Source: Podospora comata
Lineage: Eukaryota; Ascomycota; Sordariomycetes; Sordariales; Podosporaceae
Length of the DNA: 64,000 bases
Direction: 5' to 3'
Assembly: GCA_017354895.1 (NCBI GenBank)
Contig: CP071493.1
Span: forward strand, 2,480,001 to 2,544,000
Shown piece by piece: positions 1-9,764 of this stretch (position 1 is the stretch's first letter; each line of letters opens with the position of its first letter). The notes under the pieces are model-generated. The model was not told the origin of the DNA, searched no databases, and saw only the letters and a list, made by a program, of their open reading frames with translations. A program made the translations under genes and the position numbers.

Positions 1-1970
1 ACCTTGGTCCTAAACCAGATCTTGTATCCCGCCCAGAAGAGGACAATGATCGGCACGCAACTGCACTGCAAAAAAAAGTTGTGCACCACGTCGCCCTGGT
101 TGTTGATCGTCACCCCGCTGCCGTTTCCCGTCGGGGCAGTCGGGACGACGCGGTGGGCTCCTTCGGGTGTGGTGGAAAACTTGTCGACCGCGTTTGGGTC
201 GGGGAGAGTAGGGGGGATGGGCCAGGCGGCCGTCCAAAACTGGGCGATGAGCACCAATATGTTGAGGAACAGTCCGATCCAGGAGCCGGTTACACCTGCC
301 TGGGAGAGGTAGGAGAGTTCGTCGAGTGAGCGCCCCTGGACGGCCCAGGCTTTCCGGAAGCGGATGTGCGCCAGGCAGATGGAGGCCCATGTGAAGATTG
401 AGGAGAGTCCGGTGACGGCCAGGAGCCAGTTGAGCACCTCGGAGGGTTGGTCCAGGTCGGCTAGGTACCCCAGTAGGCCAAAGGCGCTGACGATGAGGAT
501 TGATATAAGGGGACGCCCGCGGCGGTCGACGTACCCGAATATTTTAGGAGCTTGTCCCTGATCTGCGAGAGCGGCCAACGTCCGGGAGGAGCCGAACACG
601 GCCGAGTTGCCCACGGATACCACCGCCACGAGGATCACCGCGTTCATGATACCAGGGAGGATGGCGATGCCAGCTGATTCGATCGCGATGACAAAAGGGG
701 AGGAGGACGCATCGGCAAAAGATTCCGCTCCCAAGAGATCGGGGTGGTTGTAGGGAACCAAAAGTCCCACAAGCGCGAGAGAGATGAGATAAAACAGTGT
801 GATCCGCCAAAAGACCTGCTTGATAGCCGTGGGGAGCGATTTCCTCGGGTTGACCGCTTCTGCAGCCGCCAAACCAACCAACTCGATCCCCGTAAAGGCA
901 AACGCCGCCGTGACGAAGATGGTGCAGAACCCCTTGAACCCATTGTTGAACGCGCCGGGATCTTTCCAAAACCTCCCTCCTATGTAGCCCTCGTCGGGGA
1001 ACCCGCCAATGTTGATGACACATCCCAAGAGGACAAACCCTATAAGGGCGATGACTTTCAGGATGGAGAAACAGAACTCTGCTTCGCCGTACCCTCTGAC
1101 GCCGACGAGGTTTATCACCACGATGGCGACGAGGAAGACTGTGACAAAGATGGATCGGTGGATGTCCTCCCTCCAGTAGTTGACCGTCATGCTTCCCGCA
1201 ATGATCTCAAGCGGCAGACAAACCAGCCACTGGAGGGCGTAATTCCACCCCATCGAGAATCCCAGGGCCGGATCGAGGAAGCGGGTCGAGTAAGCCGAGA
1301 AACTGCCAGCGACGGGGAAGGCGACGGCGAGCTCGCCGAGCGCTTGCATGGTGCAGTAGAGCATGCCGCCGATGAAGGCATATGCCAACAGCATCGAGGC
1401 CGGGCCGCCAGCAGTGAGCGTCGAGCCCGACGCGACAAAGAGGCCGGTTCCTGTTGCCCATCACACATTAGCCCCTGTTCTATTTTTAAACAACAACAAA
1501 AGAGAAACCATACCAACCGTCCCCCCCAAAGCAATCATCTGCAAATGCCTCCCCTTCAGCTCCCTCGAAAGCTGCGTATTCGCCGTGTTGAGGTTAGCAG
1601 CGTGCAAATCAAAGTAATGGCCTCCGATATGCCTCTCCTTCTCCTCTCTACTACTACTACCACCACCACCACTATTACCACCTCCTCGCGAGCTAACCCC
1701 TGCTATCGTCGACGACAGTTTACTGCTTCCCACGCCGTGAACCACCGTTGCGGGTGTGATCCTCCTTTCGGGATCCCTCCGAAAGGAGTTAACCCAGTTC
1801 TGTACATAGTGCGAAGGTGTGTGCGAGTGGGCGGTGGTGCTTTTGCTGTCGTCGTCGTCGTCTTCGGGGTAGCTAGAGAGGAAGTCACGGCGGAGGAGGC
1901 TGCTGCGTTGGCCACCGCTTGTGTTGAGCGTTGTGGCGGTGGAGGGGTGTGGAGTGTTTGGTTTTGACAT
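1..1970 (-). CDS. General amino acid permease (AAT family), 3' end cut off by the window
   Basis: Plasma-membrane proton/amino acid symporter of the fungal AAT (yeast GAP1/INDA1-like) family. The ATG is at 1970. Exon 1 is 1970-1514, the intron is 1513-1451 (GTATGG...CAACAG), and exon 2 runs from 1450 off the left edge. The join restores the family motif ALGGTVGTGLFVASGS at the first membrane helix. Later helices read clearly, for example GWNYALQWLVCLPLEI and FTGIELVGLAAAEA, and the visible part ends in GYKIWFRTK, so only the C-terminal tail should be missing. The cytosolic N-terminus is long, about 150 residues, with an Asp run, a Gly/Ser run and the block NSFRRDPERRITP that many fungal permeases carry before helix 1. 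Substrate range cannot be told from the sequence. Family confidence is high; the specific orthologue is not settled. Confidence 0.9.
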
Positions 1971-3038
1971 TTCTTAGGTATATAAGGATATTAAAAGCCA
2001 ACAAAAGAGATTATGGTTGATTATGGAGAGACATGCTACGTCGAAAGGGGTGCCCAAGATAGAGTTGCGATGATGGCGTATGGGTCGCACATCGAGGCCC
2101 AAGAGGGAGGGGTGGGTGTACGATGGGAGCTTCTGACAAAGTCTATTGGTGTTTGATGTTCAGGAAGAATATGAACAGCAGATGATCAACTCGATAGGTA
2201 GTGTGACGGTGCCGTGAGCTGTCAAAGCTTTGTGGCTATCTGCCGCGGAAGAATATTCCTCGTGGTAAACCCTCGTCTCGCTCCCAGGGAGAAATCTCGG
2301 GAATCCATATACAATCTCGGGAATCCATACACAATCTCGGGAATCCATTTCTGCTCGAAAGAGTGAGAAGCCTTGAGGCGTTCCCCGTCTGTCAAGTTTC
2401 GCAGCATGCACACGCATTGAACCCTTTACCGTAATTGGCAACAAGGAGAAGCCCTGGCAGCAACAAGAATCCCTCGTGGGGTGCGAAAAAATGTCCATGT
2501 ATGTTTCGGAGAGAGAAGAAACCCCCCGGATTCGCTGAGCAGGCATAACAACAGGCCGGTAGTTCAACCCTCAAAAGAACATGTGTGGATGATTTTCAGC
2601 AGGGATCCTACTAGCTACCCGCTGCAGCCGCTTTGGCGCCCGCTGTGGATTCTATGGAGAATTCTCCACCGATTCCCATCTCCATCGATTTCCATCTCCA
2701 TCGGAGTTCAAGTGGGTTCTTCGCCATCCATCTCCTTAATGCCCTATCGCCCGTGCTGCCTCGTGCTTGTCCGTGCCACCCCGTGGAGCTTCCCCTAGCC
2801 ACCTCATGACATAGCTTCCGCCGCATGAGATCTTTAACCATTGATCTCTATCTGTGCCATCGAGAGGAATCAAAAACCTGGGAGAAACAAGCCGCTTCAA
2901 CTTCATACAACATAACGTATCACCGTATCTGTACAGTGGTAAGTGGATATATATAGGACCATCACCTCCGCTATCCTGCCACGCCTATCATGATCCAAAG
3001 AAAAAGAGAAACAGGTCGCCATCGGTATCATTCACAGA
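1971..3038. other. Intergenic: permease promoter side and MNS1 3' side
   Basis: No supported gene. It holds the upstream region of the permease (transcribed leftwards from 1970) and the 3' flank of the mannosidase. Visible structure is a three-copy 20-bp tandem repeat at 2293-2350 and a short imperfect repeat of tccatctccatcg around 2680-2705. Confidence 0.6.
2293..2350. repeat. 20-bp tandem repeat, about 2.9 copies
   Basis: The unit aatctcgggaatccatatac is repeated nearly exactly three times, the last copy partial. It lies about 320 bp upstream of the permease start. The units differ by single T/C changes. No function is evident; a regulatory role is possible only because of its position. 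Confidence 0.8.
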
Positions 3039-5291
3039 CTATTCCACAATCTTCCCTGCCGCATCCCGAGGCTTCCTCTTCCACCCCGTGGAAAACAACG
3101 GCCCCATATCGAATCTTGGGAAAGGATGCGCCTCCGTATTGAAAACAATCTTGTCGAGCGGTAGTAGGTCATTCGGCGAGAACAGCAAGTAAAAGTACTT
3201 GAGCGTCTCCGCCAGCCAGAAACTCTCCATATTGTCCCTCGTCCGAGGAGGGATGATGTTGGCATTGGACAAGCTGGTGAACCCGCCGCCATCCTCGACC
3301 GCTGTGTAGTTCATGAAGCTCTTGAACATCTCCCAGCCCCAATCACGATACTTTTCCTCGCCGGTGATTCGCCACATGTAGAACAGACTCTCGACCGTCT
3401 CTGGGCGCTGCAGGTTATGACTGTCTTGCGGCTTCACGTCAAAATCCTTGCGCCACTCGGCCTCCGGATCGGGGTCGAATTCGGCGGGCGCCTGGTGGGG
3501 AGCCGATGCCGGAAGTGGTTCCTTGGGCAGGTTGAAGTAAGTAATCTCAGCGGCAAGGCCGGTCGCCATGTACTTGTACATGCCCCAGCACGTGTGCATA
3601 AGTTCCCGTGCGAGCTGCATATCGGCCTCATTCTTGTCGGTCCATGTGGGCAAGCCCCTGGCCTCCTTTTCGGTCAGCCCACCCGTGGCCGCCAGAGCAA
3701 TTGTTCCGGGCATAAAGCAGACGAGGTGGTCCATCTTAGGTGAAAGTTCATTGCTCAACCCGCTTGGGCGCTCGCCAATGATGGTAAACTGCGACGGCTC
3801 CGTGTAAGTGATCAGGTGTTTCCGGACGCCCTGCAGCGCCTCATCCCACATCTCCTGATAAATTGGCTCCTTCTTGTTGGTCTGCAAATACTGCTTGATG
3901 AGATATTCGTAGTACGAGTCGCCACGACTGCCCAATCTGATGTTCTCGCCATGAAATTTGCCCGTTGTAGCAAAGATGAAAATGGGCACCAATCCATCCT
4001 GAGCGCCATTGTTGTCCACCAGCTGGATGACCTTCTCCGCCTTGTCCCAGAAATCCTTCTCGCCCGTTAGTTTCGCGAGATACTTGAACTCGAGCTGCAG
4101 AGTCGTTGTCTCGGCCGTGGATGAAGCACCCGAGTCAGCGTGTGAAATAATGCCCTTAAACTCTTTCAAGTTGACACTGGCGTATGGAATCCCAGAAGGC
4201 GAGTCAAACGCAGCCATCAGTCTGTCAGCCAAGTCCTTCGCCTTCTCCAAGTACAAATCCTCCCCAGGCTTCCCAGGGTCGTCATCTGAAATGGGCGCCA
4301 ACTGTGGAAACGTGGTCGAGAGGTAATGCGCCGAAAGTAACCCTCCCAACATGCGAATCGTCGTCTCAAACGTGTTCACATACTCATCCTGCTCCCACGT
4401 CAAATCCTTCGCCAACCACTCCCTTGCATGCGATAACCGGCTGGTCAAGTTCATCAACATGAGCGTATCCAACGAATCAATGATAATCCACCCCAACCCC
4501 TTCGGCACCATCTGCTTCCCCGTCTTGGACTCCGGATGAAACTCGTCCATCCCCCAAGCATACCTCTCATACGCATCCCAACTCAACTCCATAGCCTCCA
4601 CCACCCTCTCCCTCCTCTTCAACCAATTCGCCCTACTCCTCCCCGTATCCTGTCCCCACCACCCCCATCCGCTCAGAACCGCACCCTCCTGCTCCCCAGA
4701 AAACACACCCGACCACCAAACTAACCCAGCCACAACAAGCAACAACAACCCCAACGTCCTCTTCCTCCTAGGTCTAAATCCCCCTCCTCCCCCACCATAC
4801 CCGCCCCGTCCTGGGGGGTACATATACGGCTTATCTTTATACATCGGCAACGCAGCACGATTGCCCCCCGAAATGATATCTTGCACCCCGCTCAAAATAT
4901 TCCCCGGCTTGCTATTCTTGTTTGTAGCCGCGGCCCATAAGCGGTCTTCGTACTGGCGTTGTGGGTTGCTAAAGGAAGGGACATTTTTTGGTATCGAGAA
5001 GGAAGACATATCCTCTTCTTCTTGATCTCCAGCGCCCGGTTCGGAGGAGAATCGTATCTCGGTTGTGTTCGTGGGTGTGTTCGTTGTCGGCAAAAGGGAG
5101 GTACTAGCTTCTAGCACCTCGCTCGCCTTGTCGCGAAGGCGCTCAGTCTCGGCGGCGGCGGTTCGGATTACGTTTTGGAGGGTGGTGGTGATGTTACTGG
5201 TGTCGTGGGTGGTGGTGTTTCTCTTTGGTCTCCAGTTGGCAGTGGGATCCCGATTCAGACCGCGGATGTTAAATGGGTCTCGAACGTTCAT
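3039..5291 (-). CDS. GH47 class I alpha-1,2-mannosidase (ER/Golgi N-glycan trimming)
   Basis: A 750-residue type II membrane protein that trims alpha-1,2-linked mannose from N-glycans in the ER or early Golgi. No intron is needed. I chose the ATG at 5291 because the frame extends only two codons further, to a TTG. Residues 1-177 form a long, low-complexity cytosolic tail with a Gly run and a basic RPRRKR stop. A membrane anchor follows at about 178-197 (TLGLLLLVVAGLVWWSGVF), and the GH47 (alpha/alpha)7 barrel runs from about 225 to the end. Family residues are visible: Glu in NTFETTIRMLGG, Asp in GSRGDSYYEYL, Glu in RPETVESLFY, and the calcium-binding Thr in FNTEAHPF. The catalytic set looks complete. 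Which fungal GH47 paralogue it is (ER MNS1 or a Golgi enzyme) is not certain. Confidence 0.95.
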   Translation of the reverse strand: MNVRDPFNIRGLNRDPTANWRPKRNTTTHDTSNITTTLQNVIRTAAAETERLRDKASEVLEASTSLLPTTNTPTNTTEIRFSSEPGAGDQEEEDMSSFSIPKNVPSFSNPQRQYEDRLWAAATNKNSKPGNILSGVQDIISGGNRAALPMYKDKPYMYPPGRGGYGGGGGGFRPRRKRTLGLLLLVVAGLVWWSGVFSGEQEGAVLSGWGWWGQDTGRSRANWLKRRERVVEAMELSWDAYERYAWGMDEFHPESKTGKQMVPKGLGWIIIDSLDTLMLMNLTSRLSHAREWLAKDLTWEQDEYVNTFETTIRMLGGLLSAHYLSTTFPQLAPISDDDPGKPGEDLYLEKAKDLADRLMAAFDSPSGIPYASVNLKEFKGIISHADSGASSTAETTTLQLEFKYLAKLTGEKDFWDKAEKVIQLVDNNGAQDGLVPIFIFATTGKFHGENIRLGSRGDSYYEYLIKQYLQTNKKEPIYQEMWDEALQGVRKHLITYTEPSQFTIIGERPSGLSNELSPKMDHLVCFMPGTIALAATGGLTEKEARGLPTWTDKNEADMQLARELMHTCWGMYKYMATGLAAEITYFNLPKEPLPASAPHQAPAEFDPDPEAEWRKDFDVKPQDSHNLQRPETVESLFYMWRITGEEKYRDWGWEMFKSFMNYTAVEDGGGFTSLSNANIIPPRTRDNMESFWLAETLKYFYLLFSPNDLLPLDKIVFNTEAHPFPRFDMGPLFSTGWKRKPRDAAGKIVE

Positions 5292-6318
5292 AGGCAAATG
5301 ATCAATTCGTTGTGTAAGTAATAAGCGCGGTGGTGGTGGTGGCGGTTGCTATAAATGGGTGCCGTTGGTTTGAGATGTGGTGGTGTGTGAGCTCAGACTT
5401 CTTTTAGGAATAAAGTAGGTAGGAAAGAAAGAGACAAAACTGCATGTACACAGGGAGAGAGCAATATGTACAAGAGCAAGACAAGAATCCACACCAAAAA
5501 GACACACGCACACCCTTCGTCCCGTCCGTTCTTTTTGGCCAGCAATGTGGCTCTTTCCCCGGGTGGCAGGTCAGACGGTGGACAGGAATGCTGCTGACTG
5601 GAAGACAGGAACACTTGGAGCTTTCTTGGGATTATATGCAGTCAAAAAGATGCCAGCAAAGTCAATTGGCTGGAGCTGACAACGGCGGGCATATCTTGGT
5701 TGCATGCGACTGTTGTGTGGGGTTCTAACAACAGATCGTGGCTGGTCGATCAGTGCGCCGAGTCTTGGCGTCTGAAAAGGACAGCTATGTTTGATGCCGG
5801 CAGCCGATATTGTCACTTTTCGTGATGATTAAGGTTTGTGATACTGGTGGTTGCTTGCTGTTCAAGCTCTTCTTTTTACATGTTTTAATGTTCTCTAATT
5901 TCATGAACGGTAGCTTTGATGAGCTCTCGTCTCCAGGGGATCATTACTAAATGCCAAGAAATTGTTTGTCAGACCCATCCTTCACCAATGGCAAATGGCA
6001 AATGGCAAATGGCAAATGGCAAACGGCAAACGGCAAACGGCAAATGGACTTGGTAAGGACGGTAGCAAAGTGTTTAAACCCAAGCATTGGGGTTTCTTGG
6101 ATACGCGTAATAATCCATGAAGCACTTGAGCGTTGAGGTGAGGTGAGGCTCGAGGGAAGGTGTAAGTGAAAGAAGGCTTATCTAATCGTCATGCTCTTGA
6201 CCAGTTATTGAGGCTACCGTTTGACCCAATTAGGTTTAAGTAGTTGGGCATGGTTTGCTCTTTCCACTCGCATCAAATCGATAAACGGAGCCTTTGAAGA
6301 AACCCAAACAGAGTCACC
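5292..6318. promoter_or_regulatory. Divergent intergenic region between GH47 gene and ATG10
   Basis: About 1.0 kb separates two genes transcribed away from each other, so it should hold both promoters. No gene is supported. The only clear structure is the heptamer array at 5988-6047. Confidence 0.6.
5988..6047. repeat. 7-bp tandem repeat (AATGGCA / AACGGCA), about 8 copies
   Basis: Roughly eight head-to-tail heptamers. The first copies carry aaatggc, the middle three aaacggc, and the last returns to aaatggc, so one T/C site varies in blocks. It lies about 270 bp upstream of the ATG10 start codon. Confidence 0.85.
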
Positions 6319-7191
6319 ATGAGAAAATCATCCGGGTTCCAGAACTACCCCTTCCTGACAGGCGAAGAGTTCGCCGAAGCGTGCCACCACCTGGATAGGA
6401 GATACTGCCAGGCTACCTTGGGTCCCGTACGGAGAAAATGGAAACTCAGAACATGTAACGCACTCAACACAGCTTTCGGCCTAGGACCAGAATACAACAC
6501 ATATGTCCAAATAGTTCGACCACTGGAAGGAGAGCTAGACGATGGGGACCTATCAAACATATTTGACAGTCTTTCATTTCAAAGCAGCAACCCTACCGCA
6601 ACCGACGACATGGTGGACAGCAAGATGGTGGAGGCCGAGGATGCTGATGAGGTACGTTCCACAGCTTTGGAACCGTGCTTTGTACTCACACTCTCCCAGG
6701 CTGTGTTCCACAAGAAGCCAAAGTCAACGGCAAGTGCTGGGCAGGTCGTGTATGAAATACATCTCCACCCAACATATCAAGCACCCTGTTTGTGGTTCAG
6801 TCTACACAACCTCCCCGTTGATGAGCAAGCTTTCAACATCGATACTGTCTTTCGACGTCTCGTACCAGACCAGTACAAAGATGGACTCCGCAGTGCTGGG
6901 GAAATTGGTGGCATCTCGGCCGACGTATGTCTTTTTTTCATTATGCTGTCAAGAATATGGTTAACTAGGCGATTCTGCGTCTGATCGAAAGGTCCTAGAC
7001 TAACACAAACCATTCTGCAGCATCACCCAGTTACAGGGCTCCCCAGTTTCTTTATACATCCTTGTCTTCTTGGTGAAGCAATGTCAACATTTGACTGCTC
7101 CAAGGAGGACTATCTCATGGTATGGTTGGGCCTCGTGGGGGGTTGTGTCGGCCTTTGGGTTCCGTCAGAGATGGCAATCGAATCGCAGTAG
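6319..7191 (+). CDS. ATG10: Autophagy E2-like enzyme ATG10
   Basis: E2-like enzyme that conjugates ATG12 to ATG5 during autophagosome formation in the cytosol. Exon 1 is 6319-6924, the intron 6925-7020 (GTATGT...CTGCAG), and exon 2 7021-7191, giving 258 residues. The start FLTGEEFAEACHHLD is typical of the Atg3/Atg10 family, as is YEIHLHPTYQAPCLWF. The expected catalytic cysteine sits in SFFIHPCLLGEAM just after the splice. The C-terminus DYLMVWLGLVGG also fits. A 48-nt in-frame stretch at 6652-6699 (GTACGT...CTCCCAG) looks like an optional or missed intron; removing it would give 242 residues. The gene converges on the U2B'' gene, with 61 bp between the stop codons. Confidence 0.85.
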
Positions 7192-7252
7192 GCTGAGCCC
7201 AAGGAGCTGTGCCCCAACATATCCTCGCTGTATTATGCCAACCTGGCGGGTA

Positions 7253-7901
7253 TCATTCATCGTCGCTATCATCCTCCAGTTCCATCTCTGCATCAGAGTC
7301 GCTCTCTTCTTCTTTCTTCTCCTCTTCCCTTGGCCGTTTTGTCCCGCGCGTTTCAGCAGCGGCGTCAGGCATGGCATGATCAGACGCGGATGGCTTGGGG
7401 GGAAGACCGCGGGAGGTCACATTTGCAGACGCCCCTGGTAGAGGAGCGTTGAAGATGCTCTGCTGGAGGTCGGTAACCTCGACCTGGGCTGCCGTCGAAG
7501 CTGCAGGTGGTTTGAAAGTACCGTCGAGCTTGGCGATGATGTTGGACTTGGACTTTGCATAGGAGATTTTCTGTTTCGAGTTAGTATATACCCAAAAATG
7601 AAAGACAAGAACTACCTACCAGCTCCCGTCCAAAAAACTCGAACCCATTCAACGACCGCATGGCCTGCGTGGCCGTCTGAATATCTTTGTACACGATGTG
7701 AGCCTGGCCGCGCATCTTCATTGTCTTGAGCGCCACCACATCTAATACGGCGCCATATGTCGAGAAGAGCATGTAGAGTGCTGTCCTAAGGTCCTCCTTC
7801 TGAATCTTGTTGGATGGGAGGTTCGTGACATAGAGGGTTTGGTTTGGCGGCACTGAAGCGACCTTGGCTGGAAGGCCAGGAGGGAGTGCGCGTGTAGCCA
7901 T
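7253..7901 (-). CDS. MSL1: U2 small nuclear ribonucleoprotein B'' (U1A/U2B'' family)
   Basis: Spliceosomal protein that binds a U2 (or U1) snRNA hairpin in the nucleus. Exon 1 is 7901-7620, the intron 7619-7571 (GTAGGT...CTAACTCGAAACAG), and exon 2 7570-7253; the protein has 199 residues. One RRM spans about residues 18-97, with RNP2 TLYVTNLP and RNP1-like RGQAHIVY, ending in the family signature LKISYAKSKSNI. The rest is a Pro/Ala linker and a Lys/Glu/Asp-rich tail (KRPREE, DDSDDE). The single RRM and short length favour U2B''/Msl1 over the two-RRM U1A. It shares a 387-bp divergent promoter with ARPC1. Confidence 0.85.
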
Positions 7902-8288
7902 CGTCGGTTTTCAGTATTTGTAGCTTCTTGTGCTTCGGAAACAACACAAGTATCGGGGTTGTCTGAATTGGCGCAAACAATTCGCGATTTGTGGATGGAG
8001 GCACTGACGGTGTTGTTGATATTTAAGTCGATGGATGCATTAAAGGTGACCTGAAATTTGGAGGCGCCAAACACCAAACACCAGAATCCTACGCACCACC
8101 CCTAGGCGTGTGGCTAGTCATTGGTCAGGGCGCCTCATCCCGCCAGCCCCACCAGTTACGCAACAGCTTCCCCTGACCAAGGTCAACTCCACCATCAGTC
8201 AACCAGCAACTCCAGTCAGTACTAGGTATCATCTTCGTTAACTCTAGCGGTAGTAGAGAGCTACTCCTACCGTACAAACATCAACACC
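7902..8288. promoter_or_regulatory. Bidirectional promoter region, U2B''/ARPC1
   Basis: 387 bp between two divergent start codons must contain both promoters and leaders. No TATA box or long repeat stands out. Confidence 0.6.
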
Positions 8289-9487
8289 ATGTCGGCCCCC
8301 GAAGTCCACCACCTTTTCCACAATCCCATTGCGGATCACTCGTTCTCAGCTGACCGCCAAACGCTGGCCATTGCGCGCGACACCACTGTCGAGCTCTACG
8401 GAAGGGTCGGGAATAGCTTCAAACTCAAGGATGAGCTCAAGGGCCACGACAAGACTGTGACCAGCATTGATATTGCCCCCAACTCAGGACGCATTGTTAC
8501 CTGCTCTCAGGGCAAGTTACTTGATCATCTCCGACAACAACTCCAACTGACCTCTCACGCACAGATCGCAATGCCCTCGTGTGGGAGCCTACCCCCCAAG
8601 GCTATAAGCCGACCCTCGTCCTCCTGCGCATCAACCGAGCTGCCACCTTTGTACGCTGGTCGCCGAACGAGACCAAGTTTGCGGTTGGATCTGGTGACAG
8701 ACTGATCGCGATCTGCTATTTCGAGGAGGAAAATGACTGGTGGGTCTCGAAGCACTTGAAGAAGCCGATTCGCAGTACCATCACCACTGTCGCATGGCAT
8801 CCCAACTCGGTCCTTCTTGCCGCTGGCTCTACCGATGCCCATGCGCGCGTCTTGTCCAGCTTCATCAAGGGCGTCGACGCCAGGCCAGAGCCCACCGCCT
8901 GGGGTGAGAGATTGCCCTTCAACACCATCTGTGGCGAGTACTTGAACAACTCGGCTGGTTGGATTCACTCTGTGGCTTTCTCCCCCAGCGGAGATGCTCT
9001 TGCCTTTTCCGCGCATGACAGCAGCATCACTGTTGTGTATCCAAGCGCCCCTGAGCAGCCGCCCAAGGCTGTTGTCACCATCAACACCCAGCTGCTCCCC
9101 TTTATGAGCCTCATCTGGAATGGAGAGGCTGAGATCATTGCCGCCGGATATGACTGCGAGGCTTTCCGGTTCAAGGGTGGTCTTAATGGCTGGCAGCTGA
9201 GCGGAACGATTGAGGCCAAGAGCCGCCCTGGTCTTGGTGATGCCCGGGAAGAGTCCGCGCTCAACATGTTCAAGCAGATGGATCTGAAGGGCAAGGTCAA
9301 AGATGACACCCAGCTCAAGACAGTCCATCAAAACACCGTCACAATGCTGCGTCCTTACGAAACTTCTGGTGATGCCGTTGCTAAGTTTAGTTGTAAGTCT
9401 TGTAAGGATTCTGTCAGCTATCACTTTCACTAACAACGATATACAGCAAGCGGCGTGGACGGGCGCCTTGTTATTTGGAACGTTTAA
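8289..9487 (+). CDS. ARC40: Arp2/3 complex subunit 1 (ARPC1/Arc40), WD40 protein
   Basis: WD40-propeller subunit of the Arp2/3 complex, which nucleates branched actin at endocytic patches. Exon 1 is 8289-8511, intron 1 8512-8564, exon 2 8565-9392, intron 2 9393-9446 (GTAAGT...ATACAG), exon 3 9447-9487; 363 residues. Intron 1 begins with GC, not GT (exon G then GCAAGT...CGCACAG). Only this donor rejoins CSQ to DRNALVWEP in frame. Propeller repeats run the whole length, e.g. GHDKTVTSIDIAP, FVRWSPNETKFAVGSG, TTVAWHPNSVLLAAGSTD, GVDGRLVIWNV. The insert-blade region with MFKQMDLKGK matches the ARPC1 actin-contacting segment. Length and order fit the family (about 370 residues). Confidence 0.93.
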
Positions 9488-9764
9488 ATGATAAATGATC
9501 TAGAAAGATGCACCAATCGGATCACAGTGCTGTTTGCCGTTTGAGACACACACTTGACCTCGTCTTTACTACGGTAGCCTGCGTGAACTGGTGGAAGCGC
9601 GCATGAACCCGATTGGTAGCTCAAAGGTACTTGTTGAAGCCTTCAAGGTCCCTTGTCTGTAGAATCTTAGTTGTTATAAGAACAAGAGCGTTGGATTTCT
9701 TCAAGAGTGCTTTTGGGCCATCTTCATCCTGCTTTTCCTCTCTTTCCTCTATCCGCCCAGCGAC

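Noticed and set aside
744-1967. 407-codon open frame on the + strand
   Set aside because: Antisense shadow of the amino acid permease; composition follows from the codon bias of the real gene and it lacks any domain.
5988-6047. Heptamer array as a CRISPR or telomere-like repeat
   Set aside because: No spacers; unit differs from TTAGGG; it is a plain tandem repeat.
8555-9436. 293-codon open frame on the - strand
   Set aside because: Antisense shadow of ARPC1 exon 2.
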